Below, one piece after another: positions 61,001-63,406 of a stretch of DNA of 64,000 nt; the stretch's first letter is position 1; every line of letters begins with the position of its first letter. Source of the stretch: Lingula anatina (lineage: Eukaryota; Brachiopoda; Lingulata; Lingulida; Lingulidae); NCBI RefSeq assembly GCF_001039355.2, contig NW_019775543.1, forward strand, positions 269,095 through 333,094. Reading direction: 5' to 3'. The notes under the pieces are model-generated. The model did no database searches. It saw nothing but the letters and a program-made list of their open reading frames with translations, and was not told the origin of the DNA. A program made the position numbers and the translations under genes.

Positions 61001-63406
61001 GAAGTATCAGAATTAATATGTTTGACTATTCAGAATTAAATAATGCCTGTCCTGTTTTTCAGGGGACATCCGTGTATACTATGAAATCAAGAAAGGTTCA
61101 CTCAGTAATCTGAATGTGAACAAAATATTGGCAGAACCAGGTCAGGACTTTGTTCCAAAGACTGGCAGTATAGTTATCCATGATGGAGCAAACTCTGGTA
61201 ATATAGAGGTCCAGATTGTAGATGATGAGGCCCCAGAGGTGGATGAAGTGTTTATTGTTAGTCTGACCAGAGTGGAGAAAGTGAACCCTGATAACAGCAC
61301 ATTTGAACCATCACTTGGTAGGTGTTAAGCCATATTTCCATTCAGGTTGGTTCAGCCTATATTAGTGTGCTTTGTCTAATTATGATGAGTTTATAATTGC
61401 CTTAGGAAATCAATTTAAAGGTAACTTATTTATGGGATTAGAAAATAAAGAGCACATTTTTCTGCTGCACATCTAATTCAAAGTCAACAATAGCTTTTGC
61501 TTTATTTCTAGTGATGAAATAGATAAGATACAATATCAATAACAGCCTTTCATATAAAAAGATAATTGTAACTTAGATTGGGTTTCAGATATGTTTTACA
61601 AGTATCTGATGTTGAAATTGTTTACATATTTATTTTTAGCATCAGCTGACATTACTGCTGAAGTCCTTATAAGCGCTAATGATGGCACTAAAGGAGAGGT
61701 TTACTTTCCTGCTGATTCTGCCAGGTAATCCTCAACCTCCTGAATATTTTTGCAGGGAACATAATCCTTTTAAAATTATGTTTCATCTAACATGAAGGAA
61801 CATGTTTCTATGGCTATTTCTGCATTTAGTTTCACAGCAAGCCATAGGAAGTGTAATTGAGAGGTTGATAGATATGGCCAATGATTTTTATAACCAATGA
61901 TGATTTATTACAGGATAACAGTCAATGAAACCAATGTAAACTTCTCCCTGACCATAGTTCGAGGACGCGGAACCTTTGGCAATGTGTCTGTGTTTGTATA
62001 TGCCAGGAGCTTAGGGGAAGGAGCAAGGACAGAACAGGACTACTCTGTGAAGACACAGGTAATTAACTTGAGGTGATAACTTATCATCTTGTCACAGTCA
62101 ATTATTACACAAATCATGAGTGAATGCATCCAGTTCCAGTAGTAGTAGTAGTAAATGAGGAATATAAGTGAATCAAGTACTCATCAAGGTTTGGTCAGTA
62201 ACTTGTGAAAGGTCTCATATTGAGATTTTTATTTTCAGTTGTTGTTGATTAAATAGTTCCTGTATTTGATTCTGAATCACTTATTTTCCTTACATTTATT
62301 AATGTTGTAGAGTTGTTTTTTATGCATCTGTACTTTTGATACCTATAGGTCCATTTTAAAAAGTTATCATAGAAATTGTTTAAATAAGTAGTACTACATG
62401 TATTTGTGTAACAGTGAGATCACCTTATACTTCACAGGATGTGATATTCCTTGATGGAGAAACCACCAAACAGGTTATGGTTCAGGTGTTTGATGATAAT
62501 GAAGCAGAGGCAGATGAACAATTTGAAGTGGTATTAGCTAGTCCCAAGGAAGGTTTACTGTTGGGAGAGCCACACAGAGGTAGGTTCACCAGTGCTGCAG
62601 CTAACTTTCATCTCTTTCTGCTGTCATATTTGTTGATGAAAGAATCATATAATGTATGATACAGTTAAATTGATGATGTTTAACAAAATATGATTAGTTA
62701 TATTTCAGATGTATGATATGGAGACATATTACAGTGTGCTAGTTTCATTGCTAGATTAATATATCATTTTGATTTTAAAATCAAATTCATGGAACTAAAG
62801 ATGATATGGTCTGTTTTATATGTACAAAAGTATTTTCTCTGACATGTTTCTTTTAAATATATCTTATGTTTGAAAGATAGTTGGAAAATTATGGTGTCTT
62901 ACAAATAAAACCACTGGTAGATTTTGGTCACAGAATTGTGCATATTTGAATTTGTGTAATTTTCCTACTTTTCATGTGTTTGTTATCATAAGACCATTTC
63001 ATGATTGTTGTAACTCTCTGTGCTAATCTTGACTTTACCTTTGCTTCCTATAGCTCTCATAACCATCCTTGGAAGTCTTAGTCTCACCACTCCTGTGAGC
63101 TTATCTGCTAGTGCTACTACTACTACTACTGCCACTACTACAACAGCCATTGCTACTACTACTACTACTACTTCTAATTTCACACTACTAAATACCACTA
63201 TAGTGTTATCAGCATCTACTAACTATTTACAACTAACATCAACAGTGTCAGATGTGCATGGTTTCGATAGTTTTACTGATGCTGCAACTTCCACTGCTCT
63301 GACGTCTGCTACAGTTCAATTTGAGACTACGAGCAGTTCCAGCCCCACTCCTTTTACTAACAGATTTTTGACAACAAGTACAAAAATTCTACTAATTTTA
63401 CTATGA
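6555..63406 (+). CDS. ADGRV1: ADGRV1 (GPR98/VLGR1) orthologue, N-terminal half, multi-exon gene
   Basis: Adhesion GPCR V1 is a giant cell-surface receptor. In vertebrates it forms ankle links of hair-cell stereocilia and periciliary links in photoreceptors, and it is a Usher syndrome (USH2C) gene. Here about 50 coding exons join with compatible phases into roughly 3,178 codons, counting the terminal exon at 63054. In order they encode a signal peptide, about 22 Calx-beta units by my count (recurring G-x-V-x-V-x-W, DDxxPE and NDD-x-x-G motifs), a LamG/pentraxin-like domain (residues about 1310-1500) and a four-Cys module (2433-2482). Alignment to my memory of human ADGRV1 is collinear throughout, including the LamG position, the SGASIDP segment and the Cys module. 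The GAIN/GPS and 7TM parts lie outside the window. Exon 6 carries a +1 frameshift, so the assembled sequence is not open as it stands. Orthology is an inference from collinearity; the Calx-beta/LamG identity is strong. Confidence 0.93.
6744..9796 (+). other. ADGRV1 intron 1
   Basis: A 3.05 kb intron. It holds diverged copies of a short repeat (around 8917, 9036, 9321 and 9406, each with a cagaaacagattt-like core) and a G10 run at 9130-9139. I see no gene. Confidence 0.8.
9797..10060 (+). CDS. ADGRV1: ADGRV1 exon 2: rest of Calx-beta 1
   Basis: The exon lies between attacag and gtgagt, is phase 0-0, and encodes residues 64-151. It carries the Calx-beta signature DDDIPERDE and ends with ANDDAFGIF, the calcium-coordinating NDD followed by the inter-domain link. 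It contains three N-glycosylation sequons. Confidence 0.93.
10061..14772 (+). other. ADGRV1 intron 2
   Basis: A 4.7 kb intron with a poly-A run (12974-12991) and a C17 run (14054-14070). It contains one unexplained open frame at 10296-10661, listed separately. Nothing else is supported. Confidence 0.8.
10296..10661 (+). other. Unexplained 121-codon open frame in intron 2
   Basis: The frame has no splice context joining it to ADGRV1 and no recognised domain. The translation has two hydrophobic stretches (SLVSLFLSVYCY and YMYGMIIMFYMIM) separated by a basic RVVRRKIMR segment, which is membrane-protein-like. It could be a retroposed fragment of a membrane-protein gene or chance. A GC-rich hairpin-like stretch (gggggtttgcaccccc) lies near its start. 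Confidence 0.2.
14773..14874 (+). CDS. ADGRV1: ADGRV1 exon 3: Calx-beta 2, first strands
   Basis: The exon lies between tttcag and gtaagt, is phase 0-0, and encodes residues 152-185. It starts at the canonical Calx-beta entry (YTVSEG) and stops inside the strand of the G-x-I-x-V motif (FGNISVNFD). Confidence 0.92.
15201..15311 (+). CDS. ADGRV1: ADGRV1 exon 4: Calx-beta 2, middle
   Basis: The exon lies between tttcag and gtaagt, is phase 0-0, and encodes residues 186-222. It covers the DITPVSGTLLF strand and ends at GDN, so the next exon opens with the IPE of the DDxxPE loop. Confidence 0.92.
16514..16642 (+). CDS. ADGRV1: ADGRV1 exon 5: Calx-beta 2, end
   Basis: The exon is phase 0-0 and encodes residues 223-265. 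It opens with IPENDETF and closes with PANDAPVRFTQ, which resembles the KNDSPVRFLQ I recall at this place in the human protein. Confidence 0.92.
16643..17896 (+). other. ADGRV1 intron 5
   Basis: A 1.25 kb AT-rich intron with short chance frames only. I see nothing else in it. Confidence 0.8.
17897..18680 (+). CDS. ADGRV1: ADGRV1 exon 6: Calx-beta 3 and 4, frameshifted
   Basis: This is the longest exon of the gene, 784 nt, holding almost two complete Calx-beta units (corrected residues 266-526). Frame 1 runs from GEYRVEE at 17897 to a TGA at 18467-18469. Just before that the reading turns into CIWNCSVE, which is not Calx-beta sequence. The other frame picks up the expected continuation (LSEGMREVP) and runs to VEDSDDAYGS and the donor gtaagt at 18681. 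Removing one C from the five-C run at 18438-18442 restores one 783-nt frame that is phase 0-0 and agrees with both neighbours. As assembled, the product would stop after about 455 residues. Confidence 0.9.
18438..18442 (+). other. ADGRV1: Single-base frameshift in C homopolymer of exon 6
   Basis: Five consecutive C bases sit where the Calx-beta pattern D-V-T-P-V-S-G requires four. The extra base gives a stop at 18467-18469. It could be a consensus error at a homopolymer, an indel allele, or a real lesion. Confidence 0.85.
19079..19190 (+). CDS. ADGRV1: ADGRV1 exon 7: degenerate Calx-beta unit
   Basis: The exon lies between gttag and gtaagt, is phase 0-1, and encodes residues 527-563. It contains MTIVRNGGQLGEVVITYNI, the first strands of a Calx-beta-like unit. 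Confidence 0.88.
19292..19341. repeat. 25-bp tandem duplication carrying a perfect palindrome
   Basis: Two adjacent exact copies of a 25-bp unit, each with the 14-bp palindrome GTTACATATGTAAC, in the short intron between exons 7 and 8. Confidence 0.9.
19467..19613 (+). CDS. ADGRV1: ADGRV1 exon 8: degenerate Calx-beta unit, middle
   Basis: The exon is phase 1-1 and encodes residues 564-612. It lacks the DDxxPE motif and has PIKENAFLKVGGS in its place, comparable to the PIRNDAFLQNGAH I recall in the human protein. The recalled human protein has the same unrecognised gap between Calx-beta 4 and 5. Confidence 0.87.
19913..20061 (+). CDS. ADGRV1: ADGRV1 exon 9: end of degenerate unit, start of next Calx-beta
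   Basis: The exon is phase 1-0 and encodes residues 613-662. It contains SPRIGAQNNSTFQV and then NGEIGF, matching the NGEIGF of the vertebrate protein at the same place. Confidence 0.9.
20243..20403. mobile_element. Small MITE-like inverted-repeat element in intron 9
   Basis: About 38-bp imperfect terminal inverted repeats (ctccgtaactcgaaagcat against atgctttagagttagggag) flank about 85 bp. Total length is about 160 bp with no coding capacity. The family is not assigned. Confidence 0.65.
20628..20769 (+). CDS. ADGRV1: ADGRV1 exon 10: Calx-beta, first half
   Basis: The exon lies between tcatag and gtaaga, is phase 0-1, and encodes residues 663-709. It contains LIRDGTNGAATVYWTL, very close to the recalled vertebrate LHRDGTDGQATVYWSL. 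Confidence 0.92.
21220..21434 (+). CDS. ADGRV1: ADGRV1 exon 11: Calx-beta, second half
   Basis: The exon lies between tttcag and gtgaga, is phase 1-0, and encodes residues 710-781. It carries PDIIPEIDEEMTLTL and ENDNPGGVFEFSEA, ending at the linker to the next unit. Confidence 0.93.
21435..23295 (+). other. ADGRV1 intron 11
   Basis: A 1.86 kb intron containing the 24-nt candidate microexon at 21878. Otherwise AT-rich with nothing supported. Confidence 0.8.
21878..21901 (+). CDS. ADGRV1: Candidate 24-nt cassette microexon between exons 11 and 12
   Basis: A strong polypyrimidine tract and acceptor (cctctaacag) precede 24 nt that read QDTDYVLM in the exon 11/12 frame, followed by gtgggt. It is phase 0-0, so inclusion would add eight residues at the strand-A linker. 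The flanking exons already join perfectly without it, so it would be optional or a chance match. Confidence 0.25.
23296..23484 (+). CDS. ADGRV1: ADGRV1 exon 12: Calx-beta
   Basis: The exon is phase 0-0 and encodes residues 782-844. It contains EEGQAVEFSVVRTGG, then EPNGDQEFYGATNVLKFPPG (recalled human RDSNEFYGNTGVLEFKPG), ending at DNVPE. Confidence 0.93.
23842..23992 (+). CDS. ADGRV1: ADGRV1 exon 13: Calx-beta end
   Basis: The exon is phase 0-1 and encodes residues 845-894. It opens with LSENFALRI and runs through ENDDARGVVSF into the next unit. The donor gtaaaa is somewhat weak. Confidence 0.9.
24266..24459 (+). CDS. ADGRV1: ADGRV1 exon 14: Calx-beta first half
   Basis: The exon lies between ttttag and gtatgt, is phase 1-0, and encodes residues 895-959. 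It contains DESKGSNIYSAEFPLSRQRG (recalled human NESKGDAIYSAVYDVVRNRG) and ends at RPDN, directly before IPE. Confidence 0.93.
24838..24961 (+). CDS. ADGRV1: ADGRV1 exon 15: Calx-beta end
   Basis: The exon is phase 0-1 and encodes residues 960-1000. It contains IPESQEQFTITLL, TGGARLG and IIKNDDAIYFTG, with donor gtctgt. Confidence 0.92.
25431..25604. mobile_element. Probable MITE-like element in intron 15
   Basis: The left end is cagtggcagatttagga. The right end, reverse-complemented, reads agatggcagatgcagga. These ends resemble the CAGTGGCGGATCCAGGA-type termini of non-autonomous hAT-like elements. About 174 bp, with diverged ends. Confidence 0.45.
25672..25707 (+). CDS. ADGRV1: Candidate 36-nt cassette microexon in intron 15
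   Basis: The acceptor cttatcaccag follows a pyrimidine-rich tract, and the donor is gtaaca. In the exon 15/16 frame the 36 nt read EQSMNISVAEVT, phase 1-1. Inclusion would lengthen the entry strand of this Calx-beta unit; ISVAE resembles a Calx-beta strand A. Exons 15 and 16 also join properly without it. Confidence 0.35.
25917..25943 (+). CDS. ADGRV1: Candidate 27-nt cassette microexon in intron 15
   Basis: The acceptor is aacacag and the donor is a consensus gtaagt. The 27 nt are phase 1-1 and read DGGDVLYSA, in frame with exons 15 and 16 and with the candidate at 25672. The polypyrimidine tract is weak. Confidence 0.25.
26131..26242. other. Assembly gap of 112 N
   Basis: The run of N ends directly in a TA dinucleotide tract (26243-26267), so the gap probably hides an expanded TA microsatellite. 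Confidence 0.98.
26243..26267. repeat. (TA)n microsatellite at gap edge
   Basis: TA dinucleotides continuing from the gap. Confidence 0.95.
27110..27367 (+). CDS. ADGRV1: ADGRV1 exon 16: most of a Calx-beta unit
   Basis: The exon lies between ttccag and gtaatt, is phase 1-1, and encodes residues 1001-1086. It contains VQGGEVTLTVVRDGP, AKAGEGDYDAISGNTL and NDDDVPETQEYFQVEL, an almost complete unit. Confidence 0.94.
27400..27566. mobile_element. MITE with CAGGGGCGG termini in intron 16
   Basis: Inverted ends CAGGGGCGG and CCGCCCCTG are flanked by the direct repeat attct (27395-27399 and 27567-27571), a likely target-site duplication. The 167-bp body has three copies of a gacagtcttcc-like unit (about 27424, 27468 and 27521). 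The termini resemble non-autonomous hAT-type elements, although a 5-bp duplication is shorter than the usual 8 bp. It sits 32 bp after the exon 16 donor. Confidence 0.75.
27797..27926 (+). CDS. ADGRV1: ADGRV1 exon 17: Calx-beta end and next unit start
   Basis: The exon is phase 1-2 and encodes residues 1087-1129. It contains VATITIKANDQANGVFSF and then TIEEGEPAAFE, the entry to the next unit. The donor is gtaagt. Confidence 0.92.
28283..28506 (+). CDS. ADGRV1: ADGRV1 exon 18: Calx-beta core
   Basis: The exon is phase 2-1 and encodes residues 1130-1204. It contains RSRGLFGQVNVQWEI, then DGEPEHMETYAVRL, which is a DDxxPE loop variant. Confidence 0.93.
28807..29021 (+). CDS. ADGRV1: ADGRV1 exon 19: Calx-beta end, and first half of the interrupted Calx-beta
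   Basis: The exon is phase 1-0 and encodes residues 1205-1276. It contains DANDDPYGVLGFSAAS, then an acidic linker, then FTVERAQGLFGAVE. That last part is the first strand pair of a Calx-beta fold which the LamG domain then interrupts. Confidence 0.93.
29303..29459 (+). CDS. ADGRV1: ADGRV1 exon 20: lead-in to LamG domain
   Basis: The exon is phase 0-1 and encodes residues 1277-1328. VVWQIF finishes the Calx-beta strand. A linker follows, and VLQFTGNSG begins the LamG/pentraxin-like domain (recalled human ALYFTGLEG). Confidence 0.9.
29940..30166 (+). CDS. ADGRV1: ADGRV1 exon 21: LamG/pentraxin-like domain
   Basis: The exon is phase 1-0 and encodes residues 1329-1404. It contains YTLSAWIQPAANDRGFILCK, the typical LamG/concanavalin-like strand order (human TFSAWVMPNANTNGFIIAK). 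The chosen donor gtaagt at 30167 is in consensus. Confidence 0.92.
30428..30561 (+). CDS. ADGRV1: ADGRV1 exon 22: LamG domain
   Basis: The exon is phase 0-2 and encodes residues 1405-1448. The correct frame reads DGQWHLLIVAV and VQFYVDGNLQGT, the W-H-x-L and F-Y-x-D-G motifs that define this fold. An overlapping longer open frame from 30322 is a different reading and not the exon. Confidence 0.9.
30678..30806 (+). CDS. ADGRV1: ADGRV1 exon 23: LamG domain end
   Basis: The exon is phase 2-2 and encodes residues 1449-1491. It contains GGLMQDVRIYTRKLLPG, matching human TGLMQDVRSYERKLT. An internal gtaatt at 30714 could be mistaken for a donor, but the frame continues cleanly through it. Confidence 0.92.
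31246..31460 (+). CDS. ADGRV1: ADGRV1 exon 24: second half of the interrupted Calx-beta
   Basis: The exon is phase 2-1 and encodes residues 1492-1563. KDVTPISGYLVFNQG resumes the Calx-beta fold exactly where the LamG insertion broke it. EESNEVFTVKL and GGARIS follow. Confidence 0.93.
31714..31952 (+). CDS. ADGRV1: ADGRV1 exon 25: Calx-beta link and next unit
   Basis: The exon is phase 1-0 and encodes residues 1564-1643. It contains LKSDNANGLFSFAGPCMP (recalled human QKSDNANGLFGFTGACIP), including a shared Cys, and a second Cys in VRCRIERHRG. Confidence 0.94.
32110..32367 (+). CDS. ADGRV1: ADGRV1 exon 26: highly conserved Calx-beta segment
   Basis: The exon is phase 0-0 and encodes residues 1644-1729. 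It contains NDNIPELIENFNV, then TSGASIDP and YPYGLLQFSTGAPP, which I recall almost unchanged in the human protein (TSGASIDP, HPYGLLQFSTGLPP). Confidence 0.95.
32689..32826 (+). CDS. ADGRV1: ADGRV1 exon 27: Calx-beta first half
   Basis: The exon lies between atctag and gtatgt, is phase 0-0, and encodes residues 1730-1775. It has no ATG, but reads IRINEEIGIVHLLVVRAQG, then DVAVEWRTIDGTA. The 11.3 kb intron that follows contains the antisense lectin gene. Confidence 0.92.
33687..33762. repeat. (TCAC)n-(CA)n microsatellite
   Basis: A TCAC tetranucleotide run passes into a long CA run with two CATA interruptions. Confidence 0.97.
36182..36204. repeat. (TTTA)n tract
   Basis: About five and a half TTTA units. 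Confidence 0.9.
38127..38377 (-). CDS. Nested lectin gene, coding exon 2
   Basis: The exon starts after a T-rich tract and cag (minus strand, 38380-38378), in phase 1, and ends at TAA 38129-38127. It encodes YFVGIKEW, then NWPNGAP, EESCMYL, HCHERKNFICE and a short tail. It completes the C-type lectin domain. It contains no internal ATG-started frame of useful length, so it is easily missed. Confidence 0.9.
38127..40806 (-). CDS. Secreted C-type lectin domain protein, nested antisense gene
   Basis: This is a two-coding-exon gene (40806-40179 and 38377-38127) lying wholly inside ADGRV1 intron 27 on the opposite strand; it encodes 292 residues. A signal peptide begins at Met 40806 (MALLTGLILL core, cut near residue 16-19). 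A Gly/Ser/Asn stretch follows, then a probable alpha-helical stalk (residues about 61-125) with a Cys pair, then a C-type lectin domain from C152 to the C-terminus. The domain has the six cysteines of the long form (C152, C165, C182, C258, C274, C282) plus C193. The calcium/sugar motif is not canonical: APM stands where EPN or QPD is usual, and there is no W-N-D. Carbohydrate specificity therefore cannot be assigned. A longer start at 40872 is open but probably reads into a 5' UTR intron. Confidence 0.9.
38378..40178 (-). other. Intron of the nested lectin gene
   Basis: A 1.8 kb intron on the minus strand with donor gtaagg and acceptor ttttttttcag. A 14-base C run lies at 39433-39446 with a second short C run at 39466. 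No other gene. Confidence 0.85.
40179..40806 (-). CDS. Nested lectin gene, coding exon 1
   Basis: The exon runs from ATG 40804-40806 to the donor gtaagg (minus strand, after 40179). It has 209 codons plus one base, ending in phase 1. It encodes the signal peptide, the helical stalk and the first half of the C-type lectin domain (WVSCYKF, TTWAKAMEYCSAMGGSLV), the usual CTLD opening. A possible acceptor (tttttgcatcag) ends the upstream intron at 40855, giving an exon 40854-40179. Confidence 0.9.
41207..41213 (-). promoter_or_regulatory. Putative TATA box of the nested lectin gene
   Basis: Minus-strand GTATATAAGAGC is a consensus TATA box about 400 bp upstream of the lectin ATG. A start site near 41177 would be followed by a consensus donor (gtaagc) at 41139 and the acceptor at 40855, suggesting a small 5' UTR exon and intron. 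All of this is inferred from sequence pattern only. Confidence 0.5.
41214..44133 (+). other. ADGRV1 intron 27, right part
   Basis: 2.9 kb between the putative lectin promoter and ADGRV1 exon 28. AT-rich, with only short chance frames. Confidence 0.75.
44134..44406 (+). CDS. ADGRV1: ADGRV1 exon 28: Calx-beta second half and next start
   Basis: The exon lies between taatag and gtaagt, is phase 0-0, and encodes residues 1776-1866. LNFGPGQRYDYINISITDNA matches human LEFQPGERYKYIFINITDNS, so exon 27 joins here across the 11.3 kb intron. It ends in the next unit at FTVVNFK. Confidence 0.94.
44407..46566 (+). other. ADGRV1 intron 28
   Basis: 2.16 kb. Open frames of up to 131 codons on both strands show no domain, codon bias or splice context. 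I see no gene. Confidence 0.75.
46567..46770 (+). CDS. ADGRV1: ADGRV1 exon 29: Calx-beta core
   Basis: The exon is phase 0-0 and encodes residues 1867-1934. It contains VERLGGKIGSVTVFWQIEND, then GDPYPELDEFFVLKL. Confidence 0.93.
47253..47376 (+). CDS. ADGRV1: ADGRV1 exon 30: Calx-beta end
   Basis: The exon is phase 0-1 and encodes residues 1935-1975. It contains GELGNSFRL, LSNDDPYGVFTIADNNRP and then EEG (human LASDDPYGIFIFSEKNRP). It has no in-frame ATG. Confidence 0.92.
47377..48881 (+). other. ADGRV1 intron 30
   Basis: 1.5 kb of AT-rich intron. I see nothing else in it. Confidence 0.8.
48882..49166 (+). CDS. ADGRV1: ADGRV1 exon 31: Calx-beta core
   Basis: The exon is phase 1-1 and encodes residues 1976-2070. 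It contains VTLTVQRQQGFVGLVRVNYT, ARANESDFVPVSGYV, then DDQIPEGDESVFVRL. It has the long insert typical of this unit in vertebrates. Confidence 0.94.
49511..49558 (+). CDS. ADGRV1: ADGRV1 exon 32: 48-nt small exon, possibly alternative
   Basis: The exon lies between ttcaacag and gtgata and is phase 1-1. It adds 16 residues (ELGPADLKNTLAALPP) in the loop before SPRLGP. Its exact fit to the flanking phases supports it, but exons 31 and 33 also join directly in frame, so it may be a cassette exon. Confidence 0.55.
49676..49848 (+). CDS. ADGRV1: ADGRV1 exon 33: Calx-beta end and next start
   Basis: The exon is phase 1-0 and encodes residues 2087-2144. It contains SFSPRLGPNQQTYAQIIINQ (human NSPRLGPKVETIAQLIII), NDNANGILELSTASVAVSEN, ending at GSFGE. 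Confidence 0.93.
50163..50421 (+). CDS. ADGRV1: ADGRV1 exon 34: Calx-beta
   Basis: The exon is phase 0-1 and encodes residues 2145-2230. It contains VSVKFEVISGTAVNTVDYSV, SSDVIL, NDDRIAELNETFTIRLL, and GGAQLG to SSDDPKGAF. Confidence 0.94.
51155..51283 (+). CDS. ADGRV1: ADGRV1 exon 35: Calx-beta start
   Basis: The exon is phase 1-1 and encodes residues 2231-2273. It contains SVEEPESQSGQSVEITVSRM, then GGTLDVVAVQWEATLN (human SGTLGNVTVQWVATIN). Confidence 0.92.
51284..54645 (+). other. ADGRV1 intron 35
   Basis: A 3.36 kb intron with no supported gene and only small local duplications, for example around 53427-53497. Confidence 0.8.
54646..54764 (+). CDS. ADGRV1: ADGRV1 exon 36: Calx-beta middle
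   Basis: The exon is phase 1-0 and encodes residues 2274-2313. It contains TADVSPTQSTIYFTSNQAS, then VLPDDEPEDQE. It has no ATG, but the splice sites and the DDEPE motif are clear. Confidence 0.9.
55005..55183 (+). CDS. ADGRV1: ADGRV1 exon 37: Calx-beta end and start of the interrupted unit
   Basis: The exon is phase 0-2 and encodes residues 2314-2372. It contains DILITLTAATNGGRVG, LPNDDPHGIVQFEQDRF, and ends in LTRR at the first strands of the unit that carries the Cys module. Confidence 0.93.
55532..55709 (+). CDS. ADGRV1: ADGRV1 exon 38: interrupted Calx-beta, before Cys module
   Basis: The exon is phase 2-0 and encodes residues 2373-2432. SGGSFGQLRVSYST is followed by GQDILDYYTQPVYG (human GQDLLSYYESPIQG), the lead-in to the cysteine module. 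Confidence 0.93.
56016..56165 (+). CDS. ADGRV1: ADGRV1 exon 39: four-cysteine PAN/Apple-like module
   Basis: The exon is 150 nt, phase 0-0, and encodes residues 2433-2482. It has four Cys at module positions 2, 6, 13 and 24 (CARTCLSTRACLVF then ICTWF), the same spacing class as the recalled human CATLCLKEQACSAF then CFWM. The C-x3-C-x6-C opening and aromatic residues resemble a PAN/Apple core. The exon inserts a small disulfide domain into a Calx-beta fold. Confidence 0.92.
56610..56988 (+). CDS. ADGRV1: ADGRV1 exon 40: interrupted Calx-beta resumed, then next unit
   Basis: The exon is phase 0-1 and encodes residues 2483-2608. AESGQDYTPVTGASVIIQDG resumes the fold after the Cys module. DRLPELDERFLVRL, DKNDDANGIFSIF and the next strand (LFVDLVVERA) follow. 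Confidence 0.94.
57441..57458 (+). CDS. ADGRV1: Candidate 18-nt microexon in intron 40
   Basis: The 18 nt lie between aatatctag and a consensus gtaagt and are phase 1-1. They would insert VEYIDP and change the following Gly to Arg at the G-G-S turn of the Calx-beta. The direct exon 40-41 join gives the canonical ERAGGSIGEV, so this is at most an alternative exon. Confidence 0.3.
57803..57928 (+). CDS. ADGRV1: ADGRV1 exon 41: Calx-beta first half
   Basis: The exon is phase 1-1 and encodes residues 2609-2650. It contains GGSIGEVYVMWSVDQ, ATKGIDFIADGASLIFGPGE. The donor gtacag is immediately followed by a long AGT repeat. Confidence 0.91.
57950..58032. repeat. (AGT)n trinucleotide repeat
   Basis: About 27 AGT units starting 21 bp after the exon 41 donor, continuing imperfectly to about 58061. 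Read in the exon 41 frame it would encode poly-Ser. Confidence 0.97.
58291..58476 (+). CDS. ADGRV1: ADGRV1 exon 42: Calx-beta second half
   Basis: The exon is phase 1-1 and encodes residues 2651-2712. It contains IIDDDEAEDDENILIFL (recalled human ILDDSEPEDDESIIVSL), then MANDNVGGTLGFAQSSV. Confidence 0.93.
58796..58935 (+). CDS. ADGRV1: ADGRV1 exon 43: Calx-beta first half
   Basis: The exon is phase 1-0 and encodes residues 2713-2759. It contains LTMVVQRSRPARGNASMDWE and GFRVYQGSLVFKE. Confidence 0.92.
59184..59283 (+). CDS. ADGRV1: ADGRV1 exon 44: Calx-beta second half
   Basis: The exon is phase 0-1 and encodes residues 2760-2792. It contains GELEKTISLHILEDATPEVN, EEYRIFLKNL. It has no ATG, but good splice sites and the D-A-T-P-E variant of DDxxPE. 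Confidence 0.9.
59284..60596 (+). other. ADGRV1 intron 44
   Basis: 1.3 kb of AT-rich intron with a G12 run (60435-60446). An open frame at 59966-60301 is Phe-rich chance sequence. Confidence 0.8.
60597..60776 (+). CDS. ADGRV1: ADGRV1 exon 45: Calx-beta end and next start
   Basis: The exon is phase 1-1 and encodes residues 2793-2852. It contains GVRQTGEAILDPQSY, SNDPHGVFQFASSS, then LMVDRKFGAIG (human LFINREFGSLG). Confidence 0.92.
   Translation: MFDKQEKPSWIPRAMWPVLQSRAVMIPMACSSLPPAPCWYILQRPIPQCNSWWTESLEL
61063..61317 (+). CDS. ADGRV1: ADGRV1 exon 46: Calx-beta core
   Basis: The exon is phase 1-1 and encodes residues 2853-2937. It contains LAEPGQDFVPKTGSIV and VDDEAPEVDEVFIVSLTRVE. Confidence 0.94.
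61640..61724 (+). CDS. ADGRV1: ADGRV1 exon 47: Calx-beta end
   Basis: The exon is phase 1-2 and encodes residues 2938-2965. It contains ADITAEVLISANDGTKGEVY, corresponding to human LTAQVIIDANDGARGVIEW, with AND-G in place of NDD. Confidence 0.9.
61914..62058 (+). CDS. ADGRV1: ADGRV1 exon 48: Calx-beta first half
   Basis: The exon is phase 2-0 and encodes residues 2966-3014. It contains ITVNETNVNFSLTIVRGRG, then FGNVSVFVYARSLGEG (human LGHVSLFVYAQNLEAQ). Confidence 0.91.
62438..62579 (+). CDS. ADGRV1: ADGRV1 exon 49: Calx-beta second half
   Basis: The exon is phase 0-1 and encodes residues 3015-3061. It contains DVIFLDGE, DDNEAEADEQFEVVLASPKE, then LLLGEPHR. The unit still lacks its last beta strand, which the next exon must supply. 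Confidence 0.92.
63054..63406 (+). CDS. ADGRV1: ADGRV1 exon 50: Thr/Ser-rich terminal exon with stop, probably alternative
   Basis: After a pyrimidine-rich tract (ctttgcttcctatag) this exon joins exon 49 in phase 1. It opens with ALITIL, which fits the last Calx-beta strand (human ALIIVL at this place as I recall). It lacks the NDD-G link and instead runs into about 105 residues rich in Thr and Ser with at least two N-glycosylation sequons, ending at TGA 63404-63406. An AT-rich stretch with two AATAAA signals follows. It would make a secreted ectodomain of about 3,178 residues. Whether the receptor form splices past it to exons beyond the window cannot be seen. The C-terminal hydrophobic run (ILLILL) is too short for a normal GPI signal or membrane segment. 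Confidence 0.6.
63113..63172. repeat. Imperfect (ACT)n repeat inside the terminal exon
   Basis: A degenerate ACT/GCT/ACA trinucleotide tract that encodes most of the poly-Thr part of the mucin-like tail. Confidence 0.9.
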
